A DNA stretch of 64,000 nucleotides from Streptomyces sp. Ru72 (GCF_002920635.1 NZ_PQSR01000016.1:52758-116757), one strand, 5' to 3'. Positions 16,469 to 24,936 are shown, counted from the first letter of the stretch. Numbers and translations are program-made. The notes: generated from the sequence alone by a model not told the origin.

Positions 16469-16702
16469 TCAGTGGTTGATGCAGGTGTTGCCGAAGGCGG
16501 GGTTCAGCAGCCCGATCACCGAGATCGTGTTGCCGCAGACGTTCACCGGGACGTGCACCGGAACCTGGATCACATTGCCGGACACGACACCCGGGGAGTG
16601 CGTGGCGGCACCCTGGGCGCCCGAGTCGGCGACAGCCAGACCCGCACCCGCGAGAACCAGTCCACCGGTGGCAGCCGCAGCAGCGACGACCTTCTTGATC
16701 AT
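16469..16702 (-). CDS. chpH: Short chaplin ChpH
   Basis: 77-aa secreted amyloid-forming surfactant protein. A Lys-containing signal peptide (about 1-26, MIKKVVAAAAATGGLVLAG, cleaved near AVADS) precedes one chaplin domain with two Cys at 56 and 74 and the core NVIQVPVHVPVNVCGNT. Strong ribosome binding site AAGGAGGAATA before the ATG. Located immediately upstream of the long chaplin on the same strand, as for chpH-chpC in S. coelicolor, but 168 nt apart, so chpC may have its own promoter. Confidence 0.95.
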   Translation of the reverse strand: MIKKVVAAAAATGGLVLAGAGLAVADSGAQGAATHSPGVVSGNVIQVPVHVPVNVCGNTISVIGLLNPAFGNTCINH

Positions 16703-16853
16703 TATTCCTCCTTGTTGGCAAAGCGATCCAAGCCTCGGACCGCATCACGTGTAACGAGGAGGGAGTAATGGAGCTACGAGCGTATGGTCGCATTCACTCG
16801 TCCCGGGGTGTTCCCGTACGCGCTGGCGAATTGCGCACGGGAACGGTGCCGGC

Positions 16854-18179
16854 TCAGGACGCGTCGATGAACCGGTCCAGCACCCGCACGCCGAACCGCA
16901 GCGCGTCCACCGGCACCCGCTCGTCGACCCCGTGGAACATGCCCGCGAAGTCCAGCTCCGGCGGCAGCTTCAGCGGCGCGAAGCCGAAGCCCCGGATGCC
17001 GAGGTCGTCGAAGGACTTGGCGTCCGTGCCGCCCGAGAGCATGTACGGGATCGCCTTCGCGGCCGGATCCTCCGCCAGCAGCGCCGACTGCATCGCCTCC
17101 ACCAGCGCACCGTCGAAGCCGGTCTCGACGGCCTTGTCGGCGTGCACGTCCTCGCGCCGCACGTTCGGCCCGAGGATCCGGTCCACGTCGGCGAGGAACT
17201 CCTCCTCGAAGCCGGGCAGGAAGCGCCCGTCGACGTGCGCGGTGGCCTCGCCGGGAATGACGTTCACCTTGTAACCGGCGTTCAGCTGGGTGGGGTTGGC
17301 CGTGTTGCTCAGGGTCGCGCCGATGAGCTTGGCGATGCCGCCGAGCTTGGCGAGGGTGCCCTCCATGTTCTCCGGGTCGAGCTCGGTGCCGAGCGCGTCG
17401 CCGAGTTCGTCGAGGAAGGCCCGCGTCGTCTTGGTGACCCGTACCGGGAACGTGTGCCGGCCGAGGCGTGCCACGGCCTCGGAGAGCTCGGTGATCGCGT
17501 TGTCCCGGTGGATCATCGACCCGTGGCCCGCGGTGCCGGCCACGGTGAGCTTCATCCAGTGCATGCCCTTCTCGGCCGTCTGGATCAGGTAGAGCCGGCG
17601 CTGCTCGTTCACCGTGAACGAGAAGCCGCCCACCTCGCTGATGGCCTCGGTGACGCCCTCGAAGAGGTCGCGGTGGTTGTCGACCAGGTACCGGGCGCCG
17701 TAGGTGCCGCCCGCCTCCTCGTCGGCGAGGAAGGCGAGGACGATGTCGCGCGGCGGCCTGCGCCCGCTGCGCAGCCGGTCGCGGACGACCGCCAGGGTCA
17801 TGGCGTCCATGTCCTTCATGTCGACCGCGCCGCGCCCCCACACGCATCCGTCGGCGATCTCGCCGGAGAAGGGGTGGTGCGTCCAGTCGTCCGCGTTGGC
17901 CGGTACGACGTCGGTGTGGCCGTGGATGAGCAGCGCGGGCCGTGAGGGGTCCTCGCCCTCGATACGGGCCACCGTGGAGGCACGACCCGGGTGCGACTCG
18001 AAGATCTTCGGTTCGAGCCCCACCTCGGCGAGCTTCTCGGCGACGTACTCGGCGGCCCTCCGTTCGCCGGGACCCGAGTGGTCGCCGTAGTTGCTGGTGT
18101 CGATCTGGATCAGCTCACGGCAGAGGTCGACGACCTCGTCCTCGCCGGTGACGCTCCTGGCCGTGCCGGTGTCGGTCAC
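16854..18179 (-). CDS. M20/M25/M40 family metallopeptidase
   Basis: 441-aa di-zinc peptidase/deacylase. Metal and catalytic motifs are visible: HGHTDVVPAN (first His and Asp), WGRGAVDMKD (bridging Asp), DEEAGGTYG (catalytic Glu), and the late GGTDAKSF loop. A dimerisation domain occupies roughly residues 200-320. GTG 18179 (VTDTGTARSV) is chosen because GGAGGAAG precedes it. It likely hydrolyses N-acyl amino acids or dipeptides in the cytoplasm; the substrate is not readable. Convergent or downstream genes give no extra clue. Confidence 0.9.
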   Translation of the reverse strand: MTDTGTARSVTGEDEVVDLCRELIQIDTSNYGDHSGPGERRAAEYVAEKLAEVGLEPKIFESHPGRASTVARIEGEDPSRPALLIHGHTDVVPANADDWTHHPFSGEIADGCVWGRGAVDMKDMDAMTLAVVRDRLRSGRRPPRDIVLAFLADEEAGGTYGARYLVDNHRDLFEGVTEAISEVGGFSFTVNEQRRLYLIQTAEKGMHWMKLTVAGTAGHGSMIHRDNAITELSEAVARLGRHTFPVRVTKTTRAFLDELGDALGTELDPENMEGTLAKLGGIAKLIGATLSNTANPTQLNAGYKVNVIPGEATAHVDGRFLPGFEEEFLADVDRILGPNVRREDVHADKAVETGFDGALVEAMQSALLAEDPAAKAIPYMLSGGTDAKSFDDLGIRGFGFAPLKLPPELDFAGMFHGVDERVPVDALRFGVRVLDRFIDAS

Positions 18180-18363
18180 GCTGCTTCCTCCCGGTTCCCT
18201 GCTGGTGGTCCTCCTCATCCTCCCCCCGACCCCCGTCGCGGCCCAAGGTGGTGTACGGCCCGTCACAGGCCGTTCACGCGGGAACGGGGGTGATCGAACG
18301 CCGCCGAAAGCCTGGTAATGTTTCCTTCGTCGCCGCGGGGGAAGCCCGCACGACAGACACCTT

Positions 18364-18448
18364 GTCCGGGTGGCGGAATGGCAGACGCGCTAGCTTGAGG
18401 TGCTAGTGCCCTTTATCGGGCGTGGGGGTTCAAGTCCCCCCTCGGACA
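18364..18448 (+). tRNA. tRNA-Leu (anticodon GAG)
   Basis: Acceptor stem GTCCGGG pairs with CTCGGAC, discriminator A. Anticodon stem CTAGC/GCTAG encloses loop TTGAGGT, giving anticodon GAG. The T arm GGGGG-TTCAAGT-CCCCC and a long variable arm (TGCCC...CGGGCG) are typical of class II tRNA-Leu. CCA is not encoded. It decodes CUC/CUU. A TAATGT box about 43 nt upstream (18316) may be its -10 element. Confidence 0.96.
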
Positions 18449-18457
18449 CTTCACCCG

Positions 18458-18490
18458 AAGGGTGCCGACCGGTTCCGGTCGGCACCCTTT
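18458..18490 (+). terminator. Terminator after tRNA-Leu
   Basis: AAGGGTGCCGACC pairs with GGTCGGCACCCTT over a 6-nt loop and ends in TTT, 9 nt after the tRNA. Confidence 0.85.
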
Positions 18491-18531
18491 CGTGTGTGGC
18501 CCGCCTCTCGGGCGGTTCCTAGACTCGAGGT

Positions 18532-20259
18532 GTGGCCCGGGCCAACGAAGAGGTCGAGGCGCTCCTGCAGGAGTACGCGGACCTCGTCGCGATCACGGGA
18601 GGCGACGCCTTCAAGGTGCGCGCCTACGAGAAGGCCGCGCGTGCCATCGGCGGCCACCCGGCCGACATCTCCCGTCTGGACGCCGACGGGCTGCGGGACA
18701 TCCCGAACGTGGGCAGGTCGATCGCCGAGAAGGTCATCGAGTATCTGCGCACCGGCACGGTCGCGGTGGTCGAGGAGCGCCGGGCGAAGATCCCGGCCGG
18801 GGTGCGGGAGCTGATCACGATCCCCACGCTGGGCCCCAAGAAGGCGATGCGGCTCTACGAGGACCTGCACATCTCGTCGGTGAGCGAGCTGGCGGCCGCG
18901 ATCGAGGCGGACGCGCTGGCCGATCTGAAGGGGTTCGGCGAGAAGACGCAGGAGAACATCCTGCACGGGATCCGGCTCATGCAGCAGGCGGGCGGCCGTA
19001 TCCCGATCCATCTGGCCCTGGACACCGCCGAGGAGATCGTCTCCGAGCTGTCCCAGGTCACCGGCTGCAAGCGCTGCACGTACGCGGGATCGCTGCGGCG
19101 GATGAGGGAGACGATCGGCGACATCGACATCCTGGTCGCCGCGAAGCGGTCGGCCCCCTTCATGGAGGCCCTGGAGGCGCTGCCCGCGACCGCCGAGGTG
19201 ATCGCGCACGGTGAGAAGAAGACGTCGATCCGCACCACCAAGGGCGTGCAGGTGGACCTGCGGGTGCTGCCGCCCGACTCGTGGGGCGCCGGCTTGCAGT
19301 ACTTCACCGGCTCCAAGGCGCACAACATCCGGACCCGCACCATCGCCGTACGCCAGGGTCTGAAGCTGTCCGAGTACGGCCTGTTCGACACGGACAGCGG
19401 GGAGTCGGTCGCCTCCCGCAGTGAGGAGGAGGTGTACGCCCGGCTGGGCCTGCCGTGGATTCCGCCGACGCTGCGGGAGGACCGGGGGGAGATCCAGGCG
19501 GCCGTGCGCGGGGAGCTTCCGCAGGTCGTGACGGAGCGGGACGTGCGCGGCGATCTGCACACCCACACGGACCTCACCGACGGGCTGGCCTCCCTGGAGG
19601 CGATGGTGGAGGCGGCGGCCGAGCGCGGTTACGCGTACTACGCGGTCACCGACCATGCGCCGAACCTGTACATGCAGCGCATGACGGACGAGAAGATCCT
19701 CGCCCAGCGCGAGGAGCTGCGGGCGCTGGACGGCGCGCACCACGGGATGCGGCTGCTGCACGGCACCGAGCTCAACATCAGTGCCGAGGGGGACGTGGAC
19801 TGGCCGGGCGCGTTCCTGGCCGGCTTCGACCTATGCGTGGCCTCGCTGCACTCGCACTTCGACCTCGACCGCAGGGCGATGACGCGGCGGCTGGTGCGGG
19901 CCTGTGAGAATCCGCACGTCAACATCATCGGCCATCCGACCACGCGCCTGATCGGAAAGCGGCCGGGGGTGGACGCCGACTGGGACCAGGTCTTCGCGGC
20001 CTGCGCCCGCACCGGCACCGCGCTGGAGATCAACGCCCAGCCGGACCGGCTCGACCTGTGCGACGAGGACATCCTGCGGGCCCGGCAGCACGGCGTGAAG
20101 TTCGCCGTGAACACCGACGCGCACTCCGTGCTCCACCTGGCCCACCTGCGCTACGGCGTCGGTACCGCGCAGCGCGGCTGGCTCACGGCGGACGACGTGA
20201 TCAACACCTGGCCGCTGCGGCGGCTGCGCCGGTTCCTGGCCAAGGACGGGTCGCGGTGA
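18532..20259 (+). CDS. polX: DNA polymerase/3'-5' exonuclease PolX
   Basis: 575-aa family X DNA polymerase with a C-terminal PHP exonuclease, for gap-filling in base excision repair. The N-terminal 8-kDa-like and helix-hairpin-helix region covers about residues 1-135 (LPRxGDAFKVRAYEKAARAI-type ITGGDAFKVRAYEKAA, then GFGEKTQENI). The palm has the catalytic aspartates in GSLRRMRETIGDIDILV. PHP domain motifs are DLHTHTDLTDG (from about residue 340), TDHAPN, ELNI, HSHFD, GHPTTR and NTDAH, so the metal site is complete. GTG 18532 starts after the tRNA terminator. The preceding hairpin separates it from the tRNA transcript. Confidence 0.93.
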   Translation: MARANEEVEALLQEYADLVAITGGDAFKVRAYEKAARAIGGHPADISRLDADGLRDIPNVGRSIAEKVIEYLRTGTVAVVEERRAKIPAGVRELITIPTLGPKKAMRLYEDLHISSVSELAAAIEADALADLKGFGEKTQENILHGIRLMQQAGGRIPIHLALDTAEEIVSELSQVTGCKRCTYAGSLRRMRETIGDIDILVAAKRSAPFMEALEALPATAEVIAHGEKKTSIRTTKGVQVDLRVLPPDSWGAGLQYFTGSKAHNIRTRTIAVRQGLKLSEYGLFDTDSGESVASRSEEEVYARLGLPWIPPTLREDRGEIQAAVRGELPQVVTERDVRGDLHTHTDLTDGLASLEAMVEAAAERGYAYYAVTDHAPNLYMQRMTDEKILAQREELRALDGAHHGMRLLHGTELNISAEGDVDWPGAFLAGFDLCVASLHSHFDLDRRAMTRRLVRACENPHVNIIGHPTTRLIGKRPGVDADWDQVFAACARTGTALEINAQPDRLDLCDEDILRARQHGVKFAVNTDAHSVLHLAHLRYGVGTAQRGWLTADDVINTWPLRRLRRFLAKDGSR

Positions 20260-20346
20260 GACGGCGCGCGTTTGCCGTACGGCGGACCGGAGACCCGAGA
20301 CGTGTCGCCGCAACTCGTGGGACGCGATACGTGAGGGGGTGCCGCA

Positions 20347-20823
20347 GTGACCGAGAACAGCATGGGTGACGAGGTCTACCAGCCCCAGCAGGACGAGGAC
20401 GTCGTGGAGGACATGAGCCCGCTGGAGTCCCCGGACAGCCTGGAGAACCGGGTGGTGGAGCCCATGGAGGAGGGCTACTCGCCGCCGGAGAAGCCTCTCG
20501 CGGTGAACGACGTGGGCACCACCGCGGCCGAGCAGCGCGACGGCGAGTCGCTGGACGAGCGGCTGGCCCGGGAGGTGCCCGAGGACACGGCCACGGTGGG
20601 CGACGGGATCGGGGACCTGCCCGGCGGTGAGGGCGAGCCGAGGGACGACGAGGTCGGCGGCCCGGACGCCGGGCGGCTGGTCGCGCCGGACGAGGGCGCG
20701 CACGAGGACACCGACGCGGAGGCCGTCGCGAACGACGTCGGCATCGACAGCGGCGCCCGCACCGCCGAGGAGGCCGCCGTGCACGTCGTGCCGGATGACG
20801 ACGAGGACGAGACGCGGCTGTAG
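20347..20823 (+). CDS. DUF5709 domain protein
   Basis: 158-aa very acidic protein (many Asp/Glu, almost no Lys) with the GDEVYQPQQDEDVVEDMSPLESPDSLEN start typical of DUF5709, then a LDERLAREVPE segment. No membrane helix or catalytic motif is visible; probably largely disordered. GTG 20347 follows GAGGGGG. Only one base separates its stop from the stop of the converging CapA-like gene. Function unknown. Confidence 0.8.
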   Translation: MTENSMGDEVYQPQQDEDVVEDMSPLESPDSLENRVVEPMEEGYSPPEKPLAVNDVGTTAAEQRDGESLDERLAREVPEDTATVGDGIGDLPGGEGEPRDDEVGGPDAGRLVAPDEGAHEDTDAEAVANDVGIDSGARTAEEAAVHVVPDDDEDETRL

Positions 20824-20824
20824 G

Positions 20825-21940
20825 TCAGCGCAGGGCGCGCAGCGTGAGCGTGCCGTCGGGCTCGCGGTCGACGCGGGTGCCGAACTCCCGGCTGAATCCG
20901 TCGAGGGCGGTGCGCAGCCAGGCGGTGTCCTCGTCCGAGGCGTGCTCCAACCGCATTCTGCGCGCCTGGAGGGTGACGATGCGGGCGCCGGTCGTCCGGC
21001 CGGTGTCCGGATCGACCGTCACCAGGTACAGCAGGCGCAGGTCGTCGCGGTAGCGCTCGTATCCGCCGATGCCCTCGTAGTCGTCGACGAGGTCCCCGCA
21101 GCCGTACAGGACGAGCCTGCCCCGGTAGGTCTCCAGCGGGCGCGGGTGGTGCGAGGAGTGCCCGTGGACGATGTCCACGCCCGCGTCGACGAGCGCGTGG
21201 GCGAAGCGGATCTCGGCGCGGGAGACGTCGTAGCCCCAGTTGGGTCCCCAGTGGACCGAGGCGACGACGATGTCACCGGGGTGCTTGAGCTGCCGCAGCC
21301 GGGCGGCGAAGCCGGCGGCCACGGCGACGGACGGGCCCGTGACGAAGTCGACGCCGGACCGGTCCTCGGTGGCGGCCCAGTCCTCCGGGATCCCGCTTGA
21401 GGGCATGCCGAAGGAGAACACCAGCACACGTCCGCCCCCGTCGAGGGGGACGATCGCGGGCCGTCCGGCCGCGGTCGCGTCCCGGCCCGCCCCGGCCGTG
21501 CGCAGCCCCGCTGCCGACAGGGAGTCGAGGGTCTCCTCCAGGCCGCGCCGGCCGAAGTCGAGGACGTGGTTGTTGGCGAGGGCGCAGACGTCCGGGCGCA
21601 GGGCGGCCAGGCAGGGCAGGTTGGCGGGGCTCATCCGGTAGTGGACGCCCTTGCCGGGTGCGAACTCCCCGTCGCCGGTGACGGCGGTCTCCAGGTTGAC
21701 CACCCGGACGTCGGGCGCGGCGTCCTGGAGGACCGCCAGTGCCTCGCCCCAGGGCCAGGAGTAGTCGACCGGCTGGGGAATGGGCCCGTTGGCGGCCTCG
21801 GCCAGCCCGACGTAGGCCCGGGCGTCGTGGATGTAGGTCTCCCGCAGCGCCGGGTCGCCGGGATGCGGGAGGATCTGGTCGACGCCCCGGCCGAGCATGA
21901 CATCCCCGCACAGGAACAGGGTCACCGCGCCCGTGTGCAC
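20825..21940 (-). CDS. CapA family metallophosphatase-like protein
   Basis: 371-aa protein of the CapA/PgsA family (calcineurin-like fold), related to poly-gamma-glutamate synthesis proteins. Metal-site motifs are FLCGDVMLGRGVD, VVNLETAVT, ANNHVLDFG, VASVHWGPNWGYD and HGHSSHHP. No signal peptide is evident, so it is probably cytoplasmic or peripheral. No pgsB/C genes lie nearby, which argues against polyglutamate synthesis here. Function is likely a phosphoesterase of unknown substrate. Confidence 0.85.
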   Translation of the reverse strand: MHTGAVTLFLCGDVMLGRGVDQILPHPGDPALRETYIHDARAYVGLAEAANGPIPQPVDYSWPWGEALAVLQDAAPDVRVVNLETAVTGDGEFAPGKGVHYRMSPANLPCLAALRPDVCALANNHVLDFGRRGLEETLDSLSAAGLRTAGAGRDATAAGRPAIVPLDGGGRVLVFSFGMPSSGIPEDWAATEDRSGVDFVTGPSVAVAAGFAARLRQLKHPGDIVVASVHWGPNWGYDVSRAEIRFAHALVDAGVDIVHGHSSHHPRPLETYRGRLVLYGCGDLVDDYEGIGGYERYRDDLRLLYLVTVDPDTGRTTGARIVTLQARRMRLEHASDEDTAWLRTALDGFSREFGTRVDREPDGTLTLRALR

Positions 21941-22002
21941 TCTCCCACGCTAAGGCGGTATCGAGCGCCGCGCGAAGGGTCGCGGTTCCACATGGGTCCC
22001 GG

Positions 22003-23289
22003 TCACACGTGCGCGGGGGCCATGTGGTCGGTGAACCAGTCGCGGGCCAGGTCGGTGACCGCCTCGAGGGCGCCCGGTTCCTCGAACAGGTGGGTGGCGC
22101 CGGGGACGACCGCGAGGTGGTTCTCGCAGCGCAACCGGGCCTGGGCCTGCCGGTTGAGGTCGAGGACGACCGGGTCGGCGCCGCCGACGACGAGCAGGGT
22201 GGGTGCCGTCACCTCGGGCAGGCGCGGTCCGGCGAGGTCGGGCCTGCCGCCGCGGGAGACGACCGCGGCGATGCGCGTCCCCGGTTCGGCGGCCGCCCAC
22301 AGCGCGGCGGCGGCGCCGGTGCTGGCGCCGAAGTAGCCGACGGCGAGGCCCTCCGTCTCCGGCCGGGTGCGCAGCCAGCCGGTGGTGTCGGCGAGCCGCC
22401 CGGCCAGCAGCCCGGTGTCGAAGACGTTGGCCCGGTCGCGCTCCTCCTCCTCGGTGAGCAGGTCGAACAGCAGCGTGCCGAGCCCGGCCCGGTTCAGGCC
22501 CTCGGCCACGAACCGGTTGCGCGGGCTGTGCCGGCTGCTGCCGCTGCCGTGGGCGAAGACGACGATCCCGGTCGGGTCCTCGGGAACGGTCAGCCGTCCG
22601 CCGAGGCGTGCGGCACCGGCGGCCACCTCCACCTCGCGGTCCACGGTCCCCGGGTGCCCCGCCGCCCGTTGCAGGCAGGCGGCCACTTCGGCGTCGTCGA
22701 CCTGGGCGAAGTCGGCGTAGAACTGGCCGACCGCGAAGAAGACCCGCGGTGTGTCGAGACAGACCAGCTCGTCGGCCTCGTCGGCGAGCCGCTCGGTCCA
22801 GTCGTGCGGCGCTACGGGCACCGCCAGCACGATCCGTGCCGCTCCCCTGGCCCGGGCGATCCGGCAGGCGGCACGCGCGGTGGACCCGGTGGCCACCCCG
22901 TCGTCGACGACCACCACGGTCCGCCCCTCGACGGAGACCGGTGAGCGCCCGCCCCGGTAGCGCCGGGCCCGCAGTTCCAGCACCTCGCGCTCGCGCTCCT
23001 CGACCTGTGCCAGTTCCTCCGGGGTGACGCGGGCCTCCCTCACCACCGCGTCGTTGATCACACGCACGCCGTCCTCGCCGATCGCCCCCATCCCCAGCTC
23101 CGGCTGGAAGGGCACACCCAGCTTGCGGACCAGGCACACGTCCAGCGGCGCCCCGAGCGCGTCGGCGACCTCGGCGGCGACCGGCACCCCTCCTCTGGGC
23201 AGCCCCAGCACCACGAGGTCGCGGCCCCTGAGGTGCCTGAGGCGGGCGCCCAACTGCCGTCCGGCTTCGAGACGATCGGTGAAGACCAC
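22003..23289 (-). CDS. Phosphoribosyltransferase-dienelactone hydrolase fusion
   Basis: 428-aa two-domain protein. Residues 1 to about 215 are a type I phosphoribosyltransferase with the PRPP loop VVVVDDGVATGSTARAA and a GLPRGGVPVAAEVA segment. Residues about 220-428 are an alpha/beta hydrolase (dienelactone hydrolase-like) with VVFAHGSGSSRHSPRN, the nucleophile-elbow-like GYFGASTGAAAA and late Asp (GGADPVV) and His (PGATHLFEEP). The same fusion occurs in mycobacteria (Rv0571c type), where it belongs to the DosR dormancy regulon. GTG 23289 lies 12 nt after the DUF1876 stop, so the two genes form an operon behind a DosR-like box. Confidence 0.88.
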   Translation of the reverse strand: MVFTDRLEAGRQLGARLRHLRGRDLVVLGLPRGGVPVAAEVADALGAPLDVCLVRKLGVPFQPELGMGAIGEDGVRVINDAVVREARVTPEELAQVEEREREVLELRARRYRGGRSPVSVEGRTVVVVDDGVATGSTARAACRIARARGAARIVLAVPVAPHDWTERLADEADELVCLDTPRVFFAVGQFYADFAQVDDAEVAACLQRAAGHPGTVDREVEVAAGAARLGGRLTVPEDPTGIVVFAHGSGSSRHSPRNRFVAEGLNRAGLGTLLFDLLTEEEERDRANVFDTGLLAGRLADTTGWLRTRPETEGLAVGYFGASTGAAAALWAAAEPGTRIAAVVSRGGRPDLAGPRLPEVTAPTLLVVGGADPVVLDLNRQAQARLRCENHLAVVPGATHLFEEPGALEAVTDLARDWFTDHMAPAHV

Positions 23290-23301
23290 GACGCAGCCTC
23301 C

Positions 23302-23613
23302 TCACTCCCGGGGGGACCAGAGCGGTGCGGGCGGGGGCTCCTCGGGCCTCCCTGCCGCCGTGATGTCACCGACGGCGGCGGCGACCAGCCGGCGGCCCAG
23401 GGCGATCAGGGCCCGTCCGGCGGCGAGTTCGTCGCCGATCTCGGGCACCGCCGTGTCGTACGGGCTGCGGTGGGCCTCCGCATGGCTTTCGAGCACGTTC
23501 TCGCCGGTGTCCAGGACGGCCCGGGCCGTGGTCGCCGGGTCTTGTTCGGACAGGTACAGGTGCAGCGTCCACTCCTTGGCGGACACAGGCCGGCTGTCGG
23601 CGGCTCGGGTCAT
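23302..23613 (-). CDS. DUF1876 (dsRBD-like) protein, Rv1738 family
   Basis: 103-aa protein with the EWTLHLYLSEQDPATTARAVLD, GHGxA-type ESHAEAHRSPYD and EIGDELAAGRALIALGRRL segments of DUF1876. The mycobacterial member Rv1738 is a DosR-regulated protein structurally similar to ribosome hibernation factors, so a ribosome-silencing role under oxygen limitation or stress is the main hypothesis. It is the first gene of a two-gene unit with the PRTase-hydrolase fusion. A 20-bp palindrome of DosR-box form is centred about 50 nt upstream of the ATG. Confidence 0.82.
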   Translation of the reverse strand: MTRAADSRPVSAKEWTLHLYLSEQDPATTARAVLDTGENVLESHAEAHRSPYDTAVPEIGDELAAGRALIALGRRLVAAAVGDITAAGRPEEPPPAPLWSPRE

Positions 23614-23653
23614 CGTCCGTCCCTCCTCACGCGGGTGCGAGGCAAGAGGACTG

Positions 23654-23673
23654 AAGGGGATGCGGGTCCCCTT
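23654..23673. promoter_or_regulatory. DosR/OsdR-like box
   Basis: AAGGGGATGCGGGTCCCCTT is a 20-bp sequence with perfect 7-bp arms. Its half-sites GGGA and GTCCC sit at the positions of the mycobacterial DosR box (consensus half GGGAC). It lies 41-60 nt upstream of the DUF1876 start, whose mycobacterial homologue is DosR-controlled. Confidence 0.5.
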
Positions 23674-23747
23674 CCACTGTGACTCCGATGGGCGCGTGCC
23701 GCACAGTCCCCGCGGGGCACGTTGCCGGGCCGGGCAGAATGGCGGTC

Positions 23748-24158
23748 ATGACCACGCGTTCCTGCCCGTGCGGGCTGCCCGAGACCTACGAGAACTGCTG
23801 CGGCCGTTTCCTCCTCCAGCCTCGAACACGCTCGGCCGGGGGGACCCCCCTGGGGACCGCGGCCGCGCCGACCGCCGAGGCGCTCATGCGGTCGCGGTAC
23901 AGCGCCTTCGTGCGACGGGACGCGGGGTATCTGCTGCGGACCTGGCATCCGCGCACCCGGCCGGAGCGGCTCGACCTCGATCCTCGGATGCGGTGGACGG
24001 GGCTGGAGATCCTGGGGACGACGGAGGGTTCCGCGTTCCACTCCACGGGGACCGTGACCTTCCGCGCCTCCTACCGGGGTGGCTCGCTGCACGAGCGCAG
24101 CCGGTTCGAGCGGGTCGACGGGGCGTGGGTGTACGTCGACGGGGACTTCCTCGACTGA
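23748..24158 (+). CDS. YchJ family protein (UPF0225)
   Basis: 136-aa protein of the YchJ/UPF0225 family with an N-terminal SEC-C-type zinc motif (CPCGLPETYENCCGRF) and the APTAEALMRSRYSAFVRRDAGYLLRTWHP core; the fold is NTF2-like. Function unknown. Between these two motifs there are about 16 extra residues (LLQPRTRSAGGTPLGT), GC-rich and encoded by a near-palindrome, which the family normally lacks. ATG 23748 is used; ATG 23739 is possible. Confidence 0.85.
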   Translation: MTTRSCPCGLPETYENCCGRFLLQPRTRSAGGTPLGTAAAPTAEALMRSRYSAFVRRDAGYLLRTWHPRTRPERLDLDPRMRWTGLEILGTTEGSAFHSTGTVTFRASYRGGSLHERSRFERVDGAWVYVDGDFLD

Positions 24159-24189
24159 GACCGACGGCTTCTGACAGCTCCCGGCCCCG

Positions 24190-24891
24190 TCACGGCGCGA
24201 GGATGTCCAGTTCGTGCAGCGCGCCCACGGTGATCTCGCGGGTGAGCTGCTCGGCGCGGGCCGCGTCGCCCTCCCGTACCGCCTCCGCGACCTGCACGTG
24301 CAGGGTGACCGCGGCCGGGTCGGGGTCCTCGAACATGACGTCGTGGTGGGTGCGGCCGGAGAGGACCTCCGCGACCACGTCGCCGAGGCGCGCGAACATC
24401 TCGTTGCCCGACGCCCGGAGGATCACCCGGTGGAAGGCCACGTCGTGGACCAGGTAGGCCGCCAGTTTGTGGCCGCGTGAGTTGGCCACCATCCCGAGGG
24501 CGCACTCGGTGAGTTCGGCGCACTGCTCGGCGGTGGCGTGGCGCGCGGCGAGGCCGGCCGCGACCGGCTCGATCGCCGAGCGCAGCACGGTCAGCGAGCG
24601 CAGCTGCCGAGGGCGGTCGGCGCCGGCCAGCCGCCACCGGATGACCTGGGGGTCGTAGACGTTCCACTCGGACGAGGGCAGGACCGTCACGCCCACCCGG
24701 CGGCGCGACTCCACCAGGTGCATGGACTCCAGGACGCGCACCGCCTCGCGCATCACGGACCGTGACACCTCGAAGTGCTGGGCGAGTTCGTCGGTGCGCA
24801 GGACGCTGCCCGGCGGGTACTCGCCCGCGGTGATCGCGGGGCCGAGGGTGTCCAGTACATGGCCGTGCAGCCCCCGGCCCGGTGTGCTCAT
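24190..24891 (-). CDS. GntR/FadR-family repressor of the gluconate operon
   Basis: 233-aa FCD-type GntR regulator: winged helix (GEYPPGSVLRTDELAQHFEVSRSVMREAVRVLE, about residues 20-60) and C-terminal helical FCD domain (HDVAFHRVILRASGN). It is divergent from gluconate kinase, permease and dehydrogenases, so gluconate or a phosphorylated derivative is the likely effector. In S. coelicolor a GntR regulator at the equivalent locus has been reported to repress gluconate genes. A candidate operator lies in the shared 130-nt region. Confidence 0.88.
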   Translation of the reverse strand: MSTPGRGLHGHVLDTLGPAITAGEYPPGSVLRTDELAQHFEVSRSVMREAVRVLESMHLVESRRRVGVTVLPSSEWNVYDPQVIRWRLAGADRPRQLRSLTVLRSAIEPVAAGLAARHATAEQCAELTECALGMVANSRGHKLAAYLVHDVAFHRVILRASGNEMFARLGDVVAEVLSGRTHHDVMFEDPDPAAVTLHVQVAEAVREGDAARAEQLTREITVGALHELDILAP

Positions 24892-24925
24892 GCACTCAGC
24901 GTACGAGGAAGGTCACGACAAGAAA

Positions 24926-24936
24926 AAGTCAGACTT
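24926..24936. promoter_or_regulatory. Candidate operator between the gluconate regulator and kinase
   Basis: AAGTC-A-GACTT is a perfect 11-bp palindrome inside an AT-rich stretch (24921-24960) unusual for this genome. Additional half-sites (GTC, AGTCT) lie downstream. It is well placed to control both divergent genes. Confidence 0.45.
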
